Assembly: GCA_947629165.1 (NCBI GenBank)
Contig: CANRCR010000012.1
Coordinates: 1 to 38,887, forward strand
From: an uncultured Bacilli bacterium
GTDB lineage: Bacteria > Bacillota_I > Bacilli_A > RF39 > UBA660
Direction: 5' to 3'
DNA: 38,887 nt
Shown here: in pieces, positions 24,616 through 32,932 of the stretch
Numbering within the stretch: the stretch's first letter is position 1
How the letters are laid out: every line of letters begins with the position of its first letter
The notes under the pieces: generated by a model
The model's input: the letters and a program-made list of their open reading frames with translations, nothing else
The model's database searches: none
What the model was told of the DNA's origin: nothing
Program-made: the position numbers and the translations under genes

Positions 24616-25833
24616 TTATAATCCTAACAATTGATTCTTTACTTTATCGTAATCTTCTTGGGTAATTGCTCCCGCATCTAATAATTTTTTCATTTCTAAA
24701 AGACGGCTACTAACATCTTCTTGTGATGGTTGAGCGGATGCTTGTGGTTGTGGATTAGCAGGAGCTGCTTGATTGAATCCCGGTTGATAACTAGAAGCAT
24801 TTGCCGGTTGTTGAACAGCACCCATCATACCGCCACTAGCATTCATTCCCATACCCATGAAAGCCATGGCACTTCCACCACCATTTTCACCGGCAGATTG
24901 AATACCACGAGCCACCGATTGTTGCATGAATGAGTTTCCTCTTGCACCCGATAAAGCATCGGCTTTTTGAACATCCTTCATTAATTCTTTCGTAGACTCT
25001 TCGTACTCGATAGAAATAATAGCCGTCGATACGATTTCAAGTCCACGTTCACTCTTCCAATGATAAGCATTTTCTACTTCTTCCGACATAGCTTGCGCAA
25101 GTCCTAAACGATCCATTTGAATTTGCGCCATCCGGTTTCCTTTGTTTGGATCATTAGAATAACGAGCAAAAGCACCACCTAAAGTACCAATTACTTCATT
25201 AAATAATTGAGATCCGGCATCATTATTCATATCGGCAAAATCAAAATCCGGTCCCTCCGCTTGTAGATAAGTAGCAGGAACAAAATTCTTAACAAATAAA
25301 AGTGGATCTACTATTTTTAACGAATAAGTTCCACGTAAAACCGCTCCTACTTGTGTACCAAAATAAGCGTCATCCCAATAAACTGGACCTTGTGTACCAA
25401 AACGATTATTTGGAATTTCTTTTAAATTAACATAGAAAGCCGTCTGCTCACTACCTGCCATGCCGCCAAATTTAAAACGTTCCCAAGAAGTAGTAATCGT
25501 CGATGATAAAATACCATCTCCGGCAAACATTGATTTCGAATTTTGATCCGTAGAAGAATAAATGAATCCTCCTGCTTCAGCAATCAATCCAGTAATGGCA
25601 CCATCTTGTAAAGTGACCAAAGCCATTCCTTCGGGTACGACAATCTTACTTCCATTCGTAATGATATGTTCCGATCCTTTCGTATTTTCTCCACGTCCGT
25701 TATTCGTTCCATAAGGAACAGCTCTCGAAAGTGCAACCGTTGCAGAAATGCCTTGTTTAGGAGCATAGTAATCTTTCCATTGATCGGCAAAAGTACCTCC
25801 TAACGCACCTGCAAAAGCTTTAATAAAACCCAT
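24616..25833 (-). CDS. ydjI: SPFH-domain protein with SHOCT tail, YdjI-like
   Basis: A 405-residue protein of the 'virion core protein'/YdjI branch of the SPFH superfamily. The SPFH-like core spans about residues 25-285 ('VVPEGMALVTLQDGAI', 'GAVLRGTYSLKIVDPLLF', 'WKSERGLEIVSTAIISIEYE'). A Gly/Met/Ala/Pro/Gln-rich linker follows (about 305-370), then a C-terminal SHOCT helix pair 'EMKKLLDAGAITQEDYDKVKNQLL'-type ending at the last residue. There is no membrane helix; recruitment to the membrane would be through the YdjG-like partner. AAGGAGA precedes the start and a strong promoter lies upstream. The two genes are 2 bases apart. Confidence 0.9.
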   Translation of the reverse strand: MGFIKAFAGALGGTFADQWKDYYAPKQGISATVALSRAVPYGTNNGRGENTKGSEHIITNGSKIVVPEGMALVTLQDGAITGLIAEAGGFIYSSTDQNSKSMFAGDGILSSTITTSWERFKFGGMAGSEQTAFYVNLKEIPNNRFGTQGPVYWDDAYFGTQVGAVLRGTYSLKIVDPLLFVKNFVPATYLQAEGPDFDFADMNNDAGSQLFNEVIGTLGGAFARYSNDPNKGNRMAQIQMDRLGLAQAMSEEVENAYHWKSERGLEIVSTAIISIEYEESTKELMKDVQKADALSGARGNSFMQQSVARGIQSAGENGGGSAMAFMGMGMNASGGMMGAVQQPANASSYQPGFNQAAPANPQPQASAQPSQEDVSSRLLEMKKLLDAGAITQEDYDKVKNQLLGL

Positions 25834-25875
25834 ATAAACATCTCCTTCTTTAGCCTTCGCTATTCTTATATATTT

Positions 25876-25904
25876 ATTATAAAATAATTAAAAAAGCGAT
25901 TCAA
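25876..25904 (-). promoter_or_regulatory. promoter of the YdjI/YdjG-like operon
   Basis: Minus strand: TTGAAT, 17 bases, TATAAT, about 45 bases before the SPFH start. Confidence 0.75.
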
Positions 25905-25925
25905 GTTTTTTAAGTGTTTCTAGTC

Positions 25926-25954
25926 AAAAAAAAAGTAACTTGTGGTTACTTTTT
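25926..25954 (-). terminator. terminator of the nfeD-qmcA operon
   Basis: Minus strand: AAAAAGTAAC / GTTACTTTTT with a five-base loop and a long T-run. The qmcA-like stop codon is in the left arm. Confidence 0.88.
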
Positions 25955-26836
25955 CTTTTCGGTCGATGCCATGGTCTCTTTAAGAACTGTACCAAAGGTT
26001 GCTAAATTTTGAAGTTCACTTGGAACAATTATTTTAGTAGCTTGCCCGTTGGCTACTTTTTCCATAGCTTCATAACTCTTAAGTTTTAAATAAGCTTCAT
26101 CGGCTTTTGCTTCCCGAATCATTTTAATTCCTTGCGCATTTGCTTCCTGTACGCGAATAATTGCTTGAGCCTCTCCTTCAGCTTCCCGAATTTGCGCTTC
26201 TTTTTTTGCATCGGCTCTTAAAATAGCACTTTCTTTTTCTCCTTCGGCAATCAAGATAGCCGCTTTCTTTTCTCCTTCAGCTTTAAGAATTGCTTCACGA
26301 CGTTCCCGTTCAGCACGCATTTGTTTTTCCATCGCTTCTTGAATATCACGTGGTGGAATAATATTTTTTACTTCGACACGAGTTACTTTTATTCCCCAAG
26401 GATCCGTAGCTTCATCCAAAATAGCACGCATCTTAGAATTGATAATATCACGAGACGTTAGTGTTTCATCGAGTTCTAAATCACCGATAATATTACGCAA
26501 CGTAGTAGCGGTCAAATTCTCGATAGCACTAATCGGATTTTCTACTCCATACGTATATAGTTTAGGATCGGTAATTGAATAGTAGACAACCGTATCGATT
26601 TGCATCGTAACATTATCCTCGGTAATAACAGGTTGGGGATCAAAATCTTGAACAATTTCCTTCAAACTGACATTCGAAGAAATACGTTCTAAGAAAGGAA
26701 TCACATAGTGAAGTCCGGTTTGCATAGTACGATGGTATGCTCCTAAACGCTCGACAACCACCGCTCTCGCTTGGGGTACAATACGTACTCCAGAAGCAAA
26801 AATAATTAATAAAACAACTAGAATAACCCAAATCAT
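25946..26836 (-). CDS. qmcA: stomatin/QmcA-like SPFH membrane protein
   Basis: A 296-residue stomatin-family protein. One N-terminal membrane segment (about residues 2-18) precedes the SPFH/band 7 domain (about 20-180, 'VPQARAVVVERLGAYHRTMQTGLHYVIPF', given here in part; 'QIDTVVYYSITDP', 'TLRNIIGDLELDETLTSRD', 'WGIKVTRVEVKNI'). A long Ala/Glu/Lys helix follows (about residues 185-255, repeated 'ILKAEGEKKAA'), which drives oligomerisation. Such proteins form membrane microdomain cages, and partner NfeD proteins are usually encoded beside them, as here with a 4-base ATGA overlap. Identification is secure at family level. Confidence 0.93.
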   Translation of the reverse strand: MIWVILVVLLIIFASGVRIVPQARAVVVERLGAYHRTMQTGLHYVIPFLERISSNVSLKEIVQDFDPQPVITEDNVTMQIDTVVYYSITDPKLYTYGVENPISAIENLTATTLRNIIGDLELDETLTSRDIINSKMRAILDEATDPWGIKVTRVEVKNIIPPRDIQEAMEKQMRAERERREAILKAEGEKKAAILIAEGEKESAILRADAKKEAQIREAEGEAQAIIRVQEANAQGIKMIREAKADEAYLKLKSYEAMEKVANGQATKIIVPSELQNLATFGTVLKETMASTEKKK

Positions 26837-27264
26837 TTTTCCTCTTCCTCCTTGATTTCTTTTACTACTAGTTTAACGCCATCAATTGCAAGTATCTCAA
26901 CTTTACTATCTTTTTTAATTTTCTTATTGGCAATGGCCGACCAACGTTTTCCATCGACTTTTACTTCGCCCGGTTCTAAACGCGTAATCGGTTCGGTGAC
27001 AAGTCCTATTTTTCCAATAACACGATCTAAATTTGTTTTTTCAACCTTCGGTAAAATATATTTATGTGCAAGTGGACGAATCGCCAAAAAGGCAAGAATA
27101 CTCGTAACGACAAATACACCTACTTGAATAATAATTTGATCGGTAAAAATAGAAACAATCGATGCTACCAAAGCACCAAATGCAAACCAAACACTAACGA
27201 GATTAACCGTCGTAAGTTCGATGATTACTAAAATGAGACAAAAAACAATCCATACTTCTGCCAT
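26833..27264 (-). CDS. NfeD family membrane protein
   Basis: A 143-residue NfeD protein of the short (NfeD1b/YbbJ-like) type. It has three membrane helices in the first ~75 residues ('VWIVFCLILVIIELTTVNLV') and a C-terminal OB-fold (about 85-135, 'IGKIGLVTEPITRLEPGEVKV', given in part, then 'DGKRWSAIA'). It pairs with stomatin-type SPFH proteins. AGAGGTG lies 5 bases before the ATG at 27264. An alternative start at 27339 with GGAG upstream would add 25 residues rich in Phe and is less like the family. The stop overlaps the next gene's start by 4 bases. Confidence 0.88.
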   Translation of the reverse strand: MAEVWIVFCLILVIIELTTVNLVSVWFAFGALVASIVSIFTDQIIIQVGVFVVTSILAFLAIRPLAHKYILPKVEKTNLDRVIGKIGLVTEPITRLEPGEVKVDGKRWSAIANKKIKKDSKVEILAIDGVKLVVKEIKEEEEK

Positions 27265-27404
27265 TTTTTCACCTCTTTTCATCGTATGAAATAGGATAAA
27301 GAAAAAGAAGCGCATAAAATCAAAGGTATATCCTTTCATTTTACACACTCCATCACCTCATTTATGGCCTTATTATACTACTTTTTTATCGAAAAGAAAA
27401 GATT

Positions 27405-28193
27405 TTATTGTCCGACACTAACTGTTTCTGGAAGCGTACTTCCTCCATCGATAACAAATTCACTTCCGGTAATATAACTAGATTCTTCACTAGCTAAAAA
27501 AGCAGCCAATTCACCTAATTCGTTAATCTTACCAAGTCTTCCCATCGGAATAGCTTGACTGATAGCATCGATGACACTCTTTGGATCCTCTTTATTAGAG
27601 TCTTCCGCAATTCCTTGTACCATCGGTGTTTTAATATAGCCAGGCAAAATGGCATTAACATTAATATGCGAAGAAGCATACTCCCGAGCTAAAGCTTTTG
27701 TAAAACCAATCAGTGCTGCTTTGGTTGTCGCATAGGCCACTTCTCCAGGATCTGCAACCATCGGTCCGGTAACAGACGATAGATTAATAATCTTTCCATA
27801 ATTATTCTCTACCATGTAAGGAAGAATCGCTTTGGTAACATTCCAAGCGCCTTTAATATTAATATCGAAATGATAATCTCTTGTTTCATCACTCATAGTA
27901 AGAAAAGGTTCTATTTTGGCAACACCGGCATTATTGACTAAAATATCAATTCTTCCGTATTGTCGAATAACATCCGTAACCGATTCTTCAATCTTTGCTT
28001 TATCACGAATATCTAAAAGATAGGCTTTAACCGGATACCCTTTTTCTTTTAATACTTCTTCTACCTCAAAAACACGTTCGTTATAGTCGGCAATTACTAC
28101 GGTAGCGCCATATTTTAAAAACATTTTAACAACGCCTAAACCATTTCCCATAGCACCACCCGTAACATAAGCAATTTTTCCATCTAATTTCAT
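27405..28193 (-). CDS. ucpA: short-chain dehydrogenase/reductase, UcpA-like
   Basis: A 262-residue classical SDR with NAD(P)-binding 'TGGAMGNGLG' (about residues 10-19), 'LDIRD', 'NNAG' (about 88-91), catalytic Ser in 'INLSSVTG', and YxxxK as 'YATTK'. Asp at the end of the second strand ('VVIADYN') favours NAD(H). The stretches 'HFDINIKGAWNVTKAILP' and the C-terminal 'GGSTLPETVSVG' closely resemble E. coli UcpA as I remember it; its substrate is not known. The UcpA assignment rests on memory of that sequence. The CorA gene ends 13 bases upstream, so they are likely co-transcribed. Confidence 0.88.
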   Translation of the reverse strand: MKLDGKIAYVTGGAMGNGLGVVKMFLKYGATVVIADYNERVFEVEEVLKEKGYPVKAYLLDIRDKAKIEESVTDVIRQYGRIDILVNNAGVAKIEPFLTMSDETRDYHFDINIKGAWNVTKAILPYMVENNYGKIINLSSVTGPMVADPGEVAYATTKAALIGFTKALAREYASSHINVNAILPGYIKTPMVQGIAEDSNKEDPKSVIDAISQAIPMGRLGKINELGELAAFLASEESSYITGSEFVIDGGSTLPETVSVGQ

Positions 28194-28206
28194 TTTTATC
28201 CTCCTT

Positions 28207-29151
28207 TTACAACATATTCTTTTTCTTTAAAATCCAAGTAATAAGTATGGATATTAACAAAGATATAACAATCATAATCGAAACCGACATTGGACTTGTT
28301 CCAAGTGGTCCAAATGGAATATTCATTCCAAAGAACGAAAAGATCATCGTCGGAATTGAAATAACAAGCGTAATCGAAGTTAAAAACTTCATTACATTAT
28401 TTAGATTATTAGAAATAATGGTAGCAAAAGCATCCGTCATACTACTTAAGATTTCTCGATAAAGACTAGCCATTTCAATGCCTTGTCGATTCTCAATAAT
28501 CGCATCTTCTAATAAATCTTGATCTTCTTCAAACAAAGGAATAATATTCCCTTTCGACATCTTTTCTAAAACCACCTCATTTTCTCTTAAAGAAGTAGAA
28601 AAATACACAAGGGTCTTTTCCAAAGAAAGCATTTTAGCTAAATCCTGATTCGAAGTAGAAGAAAACATCAAATCTTCCGTTTCTTCCATCGCTTGATTAA
28701 TCTGCTTTAAACAACGTAAATAATAAAGGGCTACTTGATATAAAATCTGAATCACAAATCTACTTTTATGATCGGTATAAAAACCTTTTACTTTATCTTC
28801 TTGGAACTCGGTCATAAAACGAAATTCCTGCTTTGAAATCGTTAAAATGTACTGATTTCGTACTAATAGAATTCCTAAAGGATTAGTTTTTACTTGAGAT
28901 GCTTCATGACGTATATAATGTTTTGGAACATCAATAATTACTAACTGACATTCATCGTCTTCATCGAGACGAGGTTGTTCTTCATCGTCGAGAATCGACA
29001 CTAATAAACTAGAATCGATTTTTAATTGATCGGCTACGAGTGATATTTCTTCTTCCGTAGGATTGGTTAAATGAACCCAACAACCGGATTCAATTTTTTC
29101 TAAAGTATTTAATTTTTTATGTTGTTCTAATTTTTGATAAATCTGTATCAT
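28207..29151 (-). CDS. corA: CorA-family magnesium/divalent-cation channel
   Basis: A 314-residue CorA protein. The large cytoplasmic alpha/beta domain and long stalk helices (about residues 1-255) precede two C-terminal membrane helices. The selectivity motif GMN is in 'FSFFGMNIPFG' between them. The tail is basic ('WILKKKNML'). CorA forms pentamers that admit Mg2+ (also Co2+ or Ni2+). Start 29151 is chosen because GGAGGTG ends 3 bases upstream; in-frame starts farther up would overlap this site. The promoter is at 29174-29202. Confidence 0.93.
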   Translation of the reverse strand: MIQIYQKLEQHKKLNTLEKIESGCWVHLTNPTEEEISLVADQLKIDSSLLVSILDDEEQPRLDEDDECQLVIIDVPKHYIRHEASQVKTNPLGILLVRNQYILTISKQEFRFMTEFQEDKVKGFYTDHKSRFVIQILYQVALYYLRCLKQINQAMEETEDLMFSSTSNQDLAKMLSLEKTLVYFSTSLRENEVVLEKMSKGNIIPLFEEDQDLLEDAIIENRQGIEMASLYREILSSMTDAFATIISNNLNNVMKFLTSITLVISIPTMIFSFFGMNIPFGPLGTSPMSVSIMIVISLLISILITWILKKKNML

Positions 29152-29173
29152 AGGCACCTCCATTCTATATATA

Positions 29174-29202
29174 AGTATAGAACGAAATAAAAAGAAAATC
29201 AA
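29174..29202 (-). promoter_or_regulatory. promoter of corA-ucpA
   Basis: Minus strand: TTGATT, 17 bases, TATACT. The -35 begins 2 bases after the T-tract of the upstream terminator. Confidence 0.65.
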
Positions 29203-29204
29203 TC

Positions 29205-29236
29205 AAAAAGGGCACGGTATTTCGTAACCGTAACCC
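29205..29236 (-). terminator. terminator of the CDP-alcohol phosphatidyltransferase gene
   Basis: Minus strand: GGG-T-TACGGT / ACCGTGCCC (one bulge, one wobble) followed by TTTTT, just after the stop codon. Confidence 0.75.
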
Positions 29237-29237
29237 A

Positions 29238-30164
29238 TTATTTTTTCTGATAAGGTGCCTTTCCACGCTCCATAGAAGTATCGGCTTGTTCTAAAAGTGA
29301 AAGTTGCTGATCGATAAGCGCACATTGTTCTTCCGTAGGAACCTTTCTTTGCTTTGGTAAATCGAAGGTCCGAACCGATTGAAGTGCCACTTTTGGAGTT
29401 AACAACCGACTCTTTTCATTTGTTTTTTTTTTCGAAGAAGAACCTTCTTTAAAAGTAGTTAACTGAACTAATTCCTCTTTTCGATTTTCCCTTCGTAACC
29501 GAGCGTTTTTCGATACGGCAAAAAGATCGACAATCGAACACGCATCCGCTAAAACCGAAAAGACAGGAAATAAGTAGTTGCCCGATAACTGATATCCATA
29601 ACGAAGACCACTGATAATTGCAATCGACATAGGCCACATCTTGGCTTTTCCATAAATCGTTGGAAGCATACCATCGCCTAAAAAGAAAGGAGGGGTCTTA
29701 TCTTCCGTTTTTTCACCTTGAATCGTTCTTTTTTGAATTTTAAATTTGCCATCTTCTAATTTATCGATGGCGGTAACCGAAGCAACATAAATATCACGAA
29801 CTATAGTCGGTGCTAATAAAAGTAAACTAGTAACGGGAAGTACGCCAGTGAATAAAAGCGTGAAGGCAATCCCCCAATTGAATACTTTATCGGCAAAAGC
29901 ATCCAAGGCACTTCCTAATTTGGAAGTACAATGAAAATGTCTTGCAATAAAGCCATCGAGTGTATCTGTTAAAACGATAGCACTGGCAAGAAGGGGTAAT
30001 ACCCACGCCGAAGTGATACCAAAAAGAGTCATTGGAGTAAGTCCAAAGGCAACGAGATGGGTTATTAAATAAAAGGTTCCAAGAATTCGAAGGGACGTCA
30101 AAAAATTTGGCACAGTAAGTAATTCTTTGGTAAGCCACTCGTGGGACGTCATCGCTTTGTCCAT
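29238..30164 (-). CDS. CDP-alcohol phosphatidyltransferase (PgsA-like) with a C-terminal extension
   Basis: These membrane enzymes join a CDP-activated lipid to an alcohol; PgsA makes phosphatidylglycerol phosphate. The full signature D-x2-DG-x2-AR-x8-G-x3-D-x3-D is present in 'DTLDGFIARHFHCTSKLG' and 'SALDAFADK' (about residues 67-94). About five membrane helices follow. The protein has 308 residues against ~190 for PgsA: a charged insert (about 134-160) and a soluble, basic, Ser/Lys-rich tail (about 222-308) are extra. The alcohol substrate is uncertain because of these differences. GGAGGAG lies upstream. Confidence 0.85.
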   Translation of the reverse strand: MDKAMTSHEWLTKELLTVPNFLTSLRILGTFYLITHLVAFGLTPMTLFGITSAWVLPLLASAIVLTDTLDGFIARHFHCTSKLGSALDAFADKVFNWGIAFTLLFTGVLPVTSLLLLAPTIVRDIYVASVTAIDKLEDGKFKIQKRTIQGEKTEDKTPPFFLGDGMLPTIYGKAKMWPMSIAIISGLRYGYQLSGNYLFPVFSVLADACSIVDLFAVSKNARLRRENRKEELVQLTTFKEGSSSKKKTNEKSRLLTPKVALQSVRTFDLPKQRKVPTEEQCALIDQQLSLLEQADTSMERGKAPYQKK

Positions 30165-30194
30165 CTTTGTCTCCTCCTTCGTTCATTCTTTTTT

Positions 30195-30224
30195 ATATTA
30201 CGACTTTTCCTATCTTTTTGTCAA
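30195..30224 (-). promoter_or_regulatory. promoter of the phosphatidyltransferase gene
   Basis: Minus strand: TTGACA, 18 bases, TAATAT. The perfect -35 directly follows the T-tract of the DUF421 terminator. Confidence 0.6.
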
Positions 30225-30246
30225 GAAAAAAGCCCTGATTAGGCTT
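30225..30246 (-). terminator. terminator of the DUF421 gene
   Basis: Minus strand: AAGCC / GGCTT stem with a seven-base loop, followed by a T-tract. The stem is short. Confidence 0.6.
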
Positions 30247-30268
30247 AATTTTAAAAGATATCGCATAA

Positions 30269-30979
30269 CTATTCAAACACTTGTAAAGAGGTCTTGCTTT
30301 TATTCTTCTTAAAAACCGTTAATTTCTCATTACTATCACAAATAACTAGTAGCAAATCTTCGATATTGTCGTAGCCTTCGTTTTTTAAACGCGTACACAA
30401 CCACGACCGATCATGTTTAATCATCGTTAAATTCTGATCCATAATATTACCATCAATGACCAAATTTGCACAAAGCCCTTGATAATTCGCTTTTATTTTT
30501 AAATCTTTTAAGGTGGCCGGTTGATATTTGCTTTTTAATAGGAAACTAATTTTACCATTTCCTTCCATTAAAGCAAATTCGACTTGAGATAAATCGAAAT
30601 AACCATTATTACGTGCTTCTTGTAACAAATCGTTAATATCGATTTTAGCTACTTTCAAATTCTTCATTAAAATTTCGCCGTTTTGAATTAAAATAAGTGG
30701 ACTTCCAATAAAAAACCGACGAGATTTAATACTTTTCATCGTAAGTATTGAAATGAATAAAGCTACCATCGCATAAATAACGAGTGAAAAAATTCCCTCA
30801 AAAAAATTTATTTCTGGATTTAAAGTCATTTCAGCAGCAAGTGATCCGATCGTAATACCAATAACATAATCGAATAAATTCATTTGTCCAACTTGTTTTC
30901 GTCCCATCATTTTAGTAAGTAAAAATAAAACGATAACCGAAACTAAGCCTTTTCCCAAAATAAAAAGATAACCCTCCAT
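30269..30979 (-). CDS. yetF: DUF421/YetF-family membrane protein
   Basis: A 236-residue protein with three N-terminal membrane helices (about residues 5-80) including the family motif 'GRKQVGQMNLFDYVIGITIGS' (shown in part; residues 26-46). Two soluble DUF421 domains follow, with 'IDINDLLQEARNNGYFDLSQVEFALME' (in part) marking the first. The helices and the ILIQNGE strand are standard. YetF-type proteins are envelope proteins found in spore formers and other Firmicutes, of uncertain function. The start is 43 bases before the fhs stop; no clear terminator separates them, so read-through from fhs is possible. Confidence 0.9.
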   Translation of the reverse strand: MEGYLFILGKGLVSVIVLFLLTKMMGRKQVGQMNLFDYVIGITIGSLAAEMTLNPEINFFEGIFSLVIYAMVALFISILTMKSIKSRRFFIGSPLILIQNGEILMKNLKVAKIDINDLLQEARNNGYFDLSQVEFALMEGNGKISFLLKSKYQPATLKDLKIKANYQGLCANLVIDGNIMDQNLTMIKHDRSWLCTRLKNEGYDNIEDLLLVICDSNEKLTVFKKNKSKTSLQVFE

Positions 30980-31022
30980 ACAATCACCTAGGATTATCTT
31001 TTCCCAATAAACGTTTTTTATA

Positions 31023-32672
31023 CTAAAATAAACCTTTTATTTTTCCATCAATACAATCGATTTGTTCGTAATTAGGATGTTGAGGAAGTCCTGGCATAGT
31101 CATCATATTGCCTAGTAAAACCGTTATAAAACCAGCTCCCAGATATAGAACAACCCCCGTAACTTCTAACGTGTAATCCGTTGGATTTCCTAACTTTTTA
31201 GGGTCGTCTGATAACGAATATTGTGTCTTTGCAACACAAATTAGAAGATTATTTTGTTTTATTTCGTGCAAAAGAGCAATTTGATTGAGAGCTTCCGTAC
31301 TGTAATGAACATGATTAGCATGATAAATCTCTTTTGCTAGAATAGAAAGTTTATCGGTTATATCAGATTCAAGGGGATATAGATACGAAAAGTGGGAAGG
31401 CTTTTCCATAGAAGTAAGTACTTTTTGAGCAAGGTTGATAGCACCCTTTCCTCCGTCGGAATAACTGGTACAAACTTCAAAAGGAACCTGTGCTTGTTGA
31501 CAAAAAGAACGAACTAAATCAACTTCTTTCTCCGTATCCGATTGATAACGATTTAAAGCAACCACCACCGGTACACCAAATTTTTGAAGATTCGATAAAT
31601 GCGCTTCTAAATTACAAAGTCCTTTTGAAACAGCTGCATCATTTTCTTTTAAAATTTCTTCCTTCGATACTCCTCCATGGTATTTTAATGCTTTAATCGT
31701 TGCAACTAAAACCATGCAAGAAGGTTGAATATTTCCGGTACGGCACTTGATATCACAAAACTTTTCAGCGCCTAAGTCCGATCCAAATCCTGCTTCGGTG
31801 ACAACATAATCCGAAAGACGCATTCCAAGTTTGGTAGCTACCAAACTATTACATCCATGCGCGATATTAGCAAATGGTCCCCCATGAATAAGCACTGGAT
31901 TATGTTCCAACGTTTGCACTAAATTCGGTTTAAAAGCATCTTTTAATAAAGCGACCATAGATCCACTAACATGCAAATCTTTCGCATAGATAGGTTTTTT
32001 ATCAAAAGTGTAACCGATAAAGATTTGATCAATTCGTCTTCTTAGATCTTCCAAGTCCGAAGCCAAGCAAAAAATAGTCATAATTTCACTCGCTGCCGTA
32101 ATATTGAAATGATCCTTACGACGAATTTCTTTCGAAGAAGATTCGCCAATCGTAATACTACGTAAAGCACGATCATTAACATCGAGGCATCGTGCAAAAG
32201 AAATAGTAGCAGGATCTAATTGTAATTCGTTGCCAAAGTACAAATGATTATCGATAGCAGCACATAATAAATTATTAGCCGAAGTAATTGCATGAAAATC
32301 ACCGGTAAAATGAAGATTAATATCTTCCATCGGTACGACTTGACTGTATCCTCCTCCGGTAGCGCCTCCTTTTAAACCAAATACTGGCCCTAAAGAAGGT
32401 TCCCGTAATACAGCTAAAGAATCTTTTGTTAGTGCACATAAAGCATCGTGTAGTCCAATCGTAACAGTCGTCTTCCCTTCCCCATACGGAGTAGGAGAAA
32501 TAGCCGTTACCAAAATAATTTTTCCTTTTTTATCTTTATCTACAAAAGTAGGATCCACTTTAGCCTTATACTTGCCATAATATTCGAGTGCATCTACCGT
32601 AAGGCCTAACTTCTTTCCAATCGATGAAATTGGTTTCATATCCTTACTTTGAGCTATTTCGATATCAGTCAT
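31023..32672 (-). CDS. fhs: formate-tetrahydrofolate ligase
   Basis: Fhs makes 10-formyl-tetrahydrofolate from formate, THF and ATP, feeding one-carbon units to purine synthesis and fMet-tRNA. The 549-residue length is normal. The ATP site 'PTPYGEGKTTVTIGL' (about residues 60-75) and the family blocks 'LREPSLGPVFGLKGGATGGG', 'DINLHFTGDFHAIT' and 'VTEAGFGSDLGAEKF' are all present. Start 32672 has GGAGG 8 bases upstream. A -10 TATAAT at 32692-32697 (minus) is likely its promoter; I see no good -35. Identification is secure. Confidence 0.97.
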   Translation of the reverse strand: MTDIEIAQSKDMKPISSIGKKLGLTVDALEYYGKYKAKVDPTFVDKDKKGKIILVTAISPTPYGEGKTTVTIGLHDALCALTKDSLAVLREPSLGPVFGLKGGATGGGYSQVVPMEDINLHFTGDFHAITSANNLLCAAIDNHLYFGNELQLDPATISFARCLDVNDRALRSITIGESSSKEIRRKDHFNITAASEIMTIFCLASDLEDLRRRIDQIFIGYTFDKKPIYAKDLHVSGSMVALLKDAFKPNLVQTLEHNPVLIHGGPFANIAHGCNSLVATKLGMRLSDYVVTEAGFGSDLGAEKFCDIKCRTGNIQPSCMVLVATIKALKYHGGVSKEEILKENDAAVSKGLCNLEAHLSNLQKFGVPVVVALNRYQSDTEKEVDLVRSFCQQAQVPFEVCTSYSDGGKGAINLAQKVLTSMEKPSHFSYLYPLESDITDKLSILAKEIYHANHVHYSTEALNQIALLHEIKQNNLLICVAKTQYSLSDDPKKLGNPTDYTLEVTGVVLYLGAGFITVLLGNMMTMPGLPQHPNYEQIDCIDGKIKGLF

Positions 32673-32860
32673 AATAATCGCCTCCATTCTTATTATATAA
32701 TGTTTTTGTAAAGATAACTAGCAAAAGAGTGCTTCAAAAAATTTTTTAAAAACTTATAAATATAAATTATAAGACAAAATAAGGTAATAGAAATAAAAAA
32801 AGGTACGGGACTTTATCATTTTTTGAATATAAAACAACGAAAAATCTAAAAAAAAGCGAT

Positions 32861-32889
32861 TTGCAATCCTTTTCATGACCTTTTATAGT
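32861..32889 (+). promoter_or_regulatory. promoter of the adhesin-sortase operon
   Basis: TTGCAA, 17 bases, TATAGT, 43 bases before the adhesin ATG. The remaining gap from 32700 to 32860 is AT-rich with no other feature I can support. Confidence 0.6.
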
Positions 32890-32932
32890 AAGGCACATCC
32901 GTTTACAAAAAATGGATAGAAAAGGAGAAAAA

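Noticed and set aside
27265-27339. Longer start for the NfeD gene at 27339
   Set aside because: The extension is not like NfeD N-termini and the ATG at 27264 has a better-placed AGAGGTG; kept only as an alternative.
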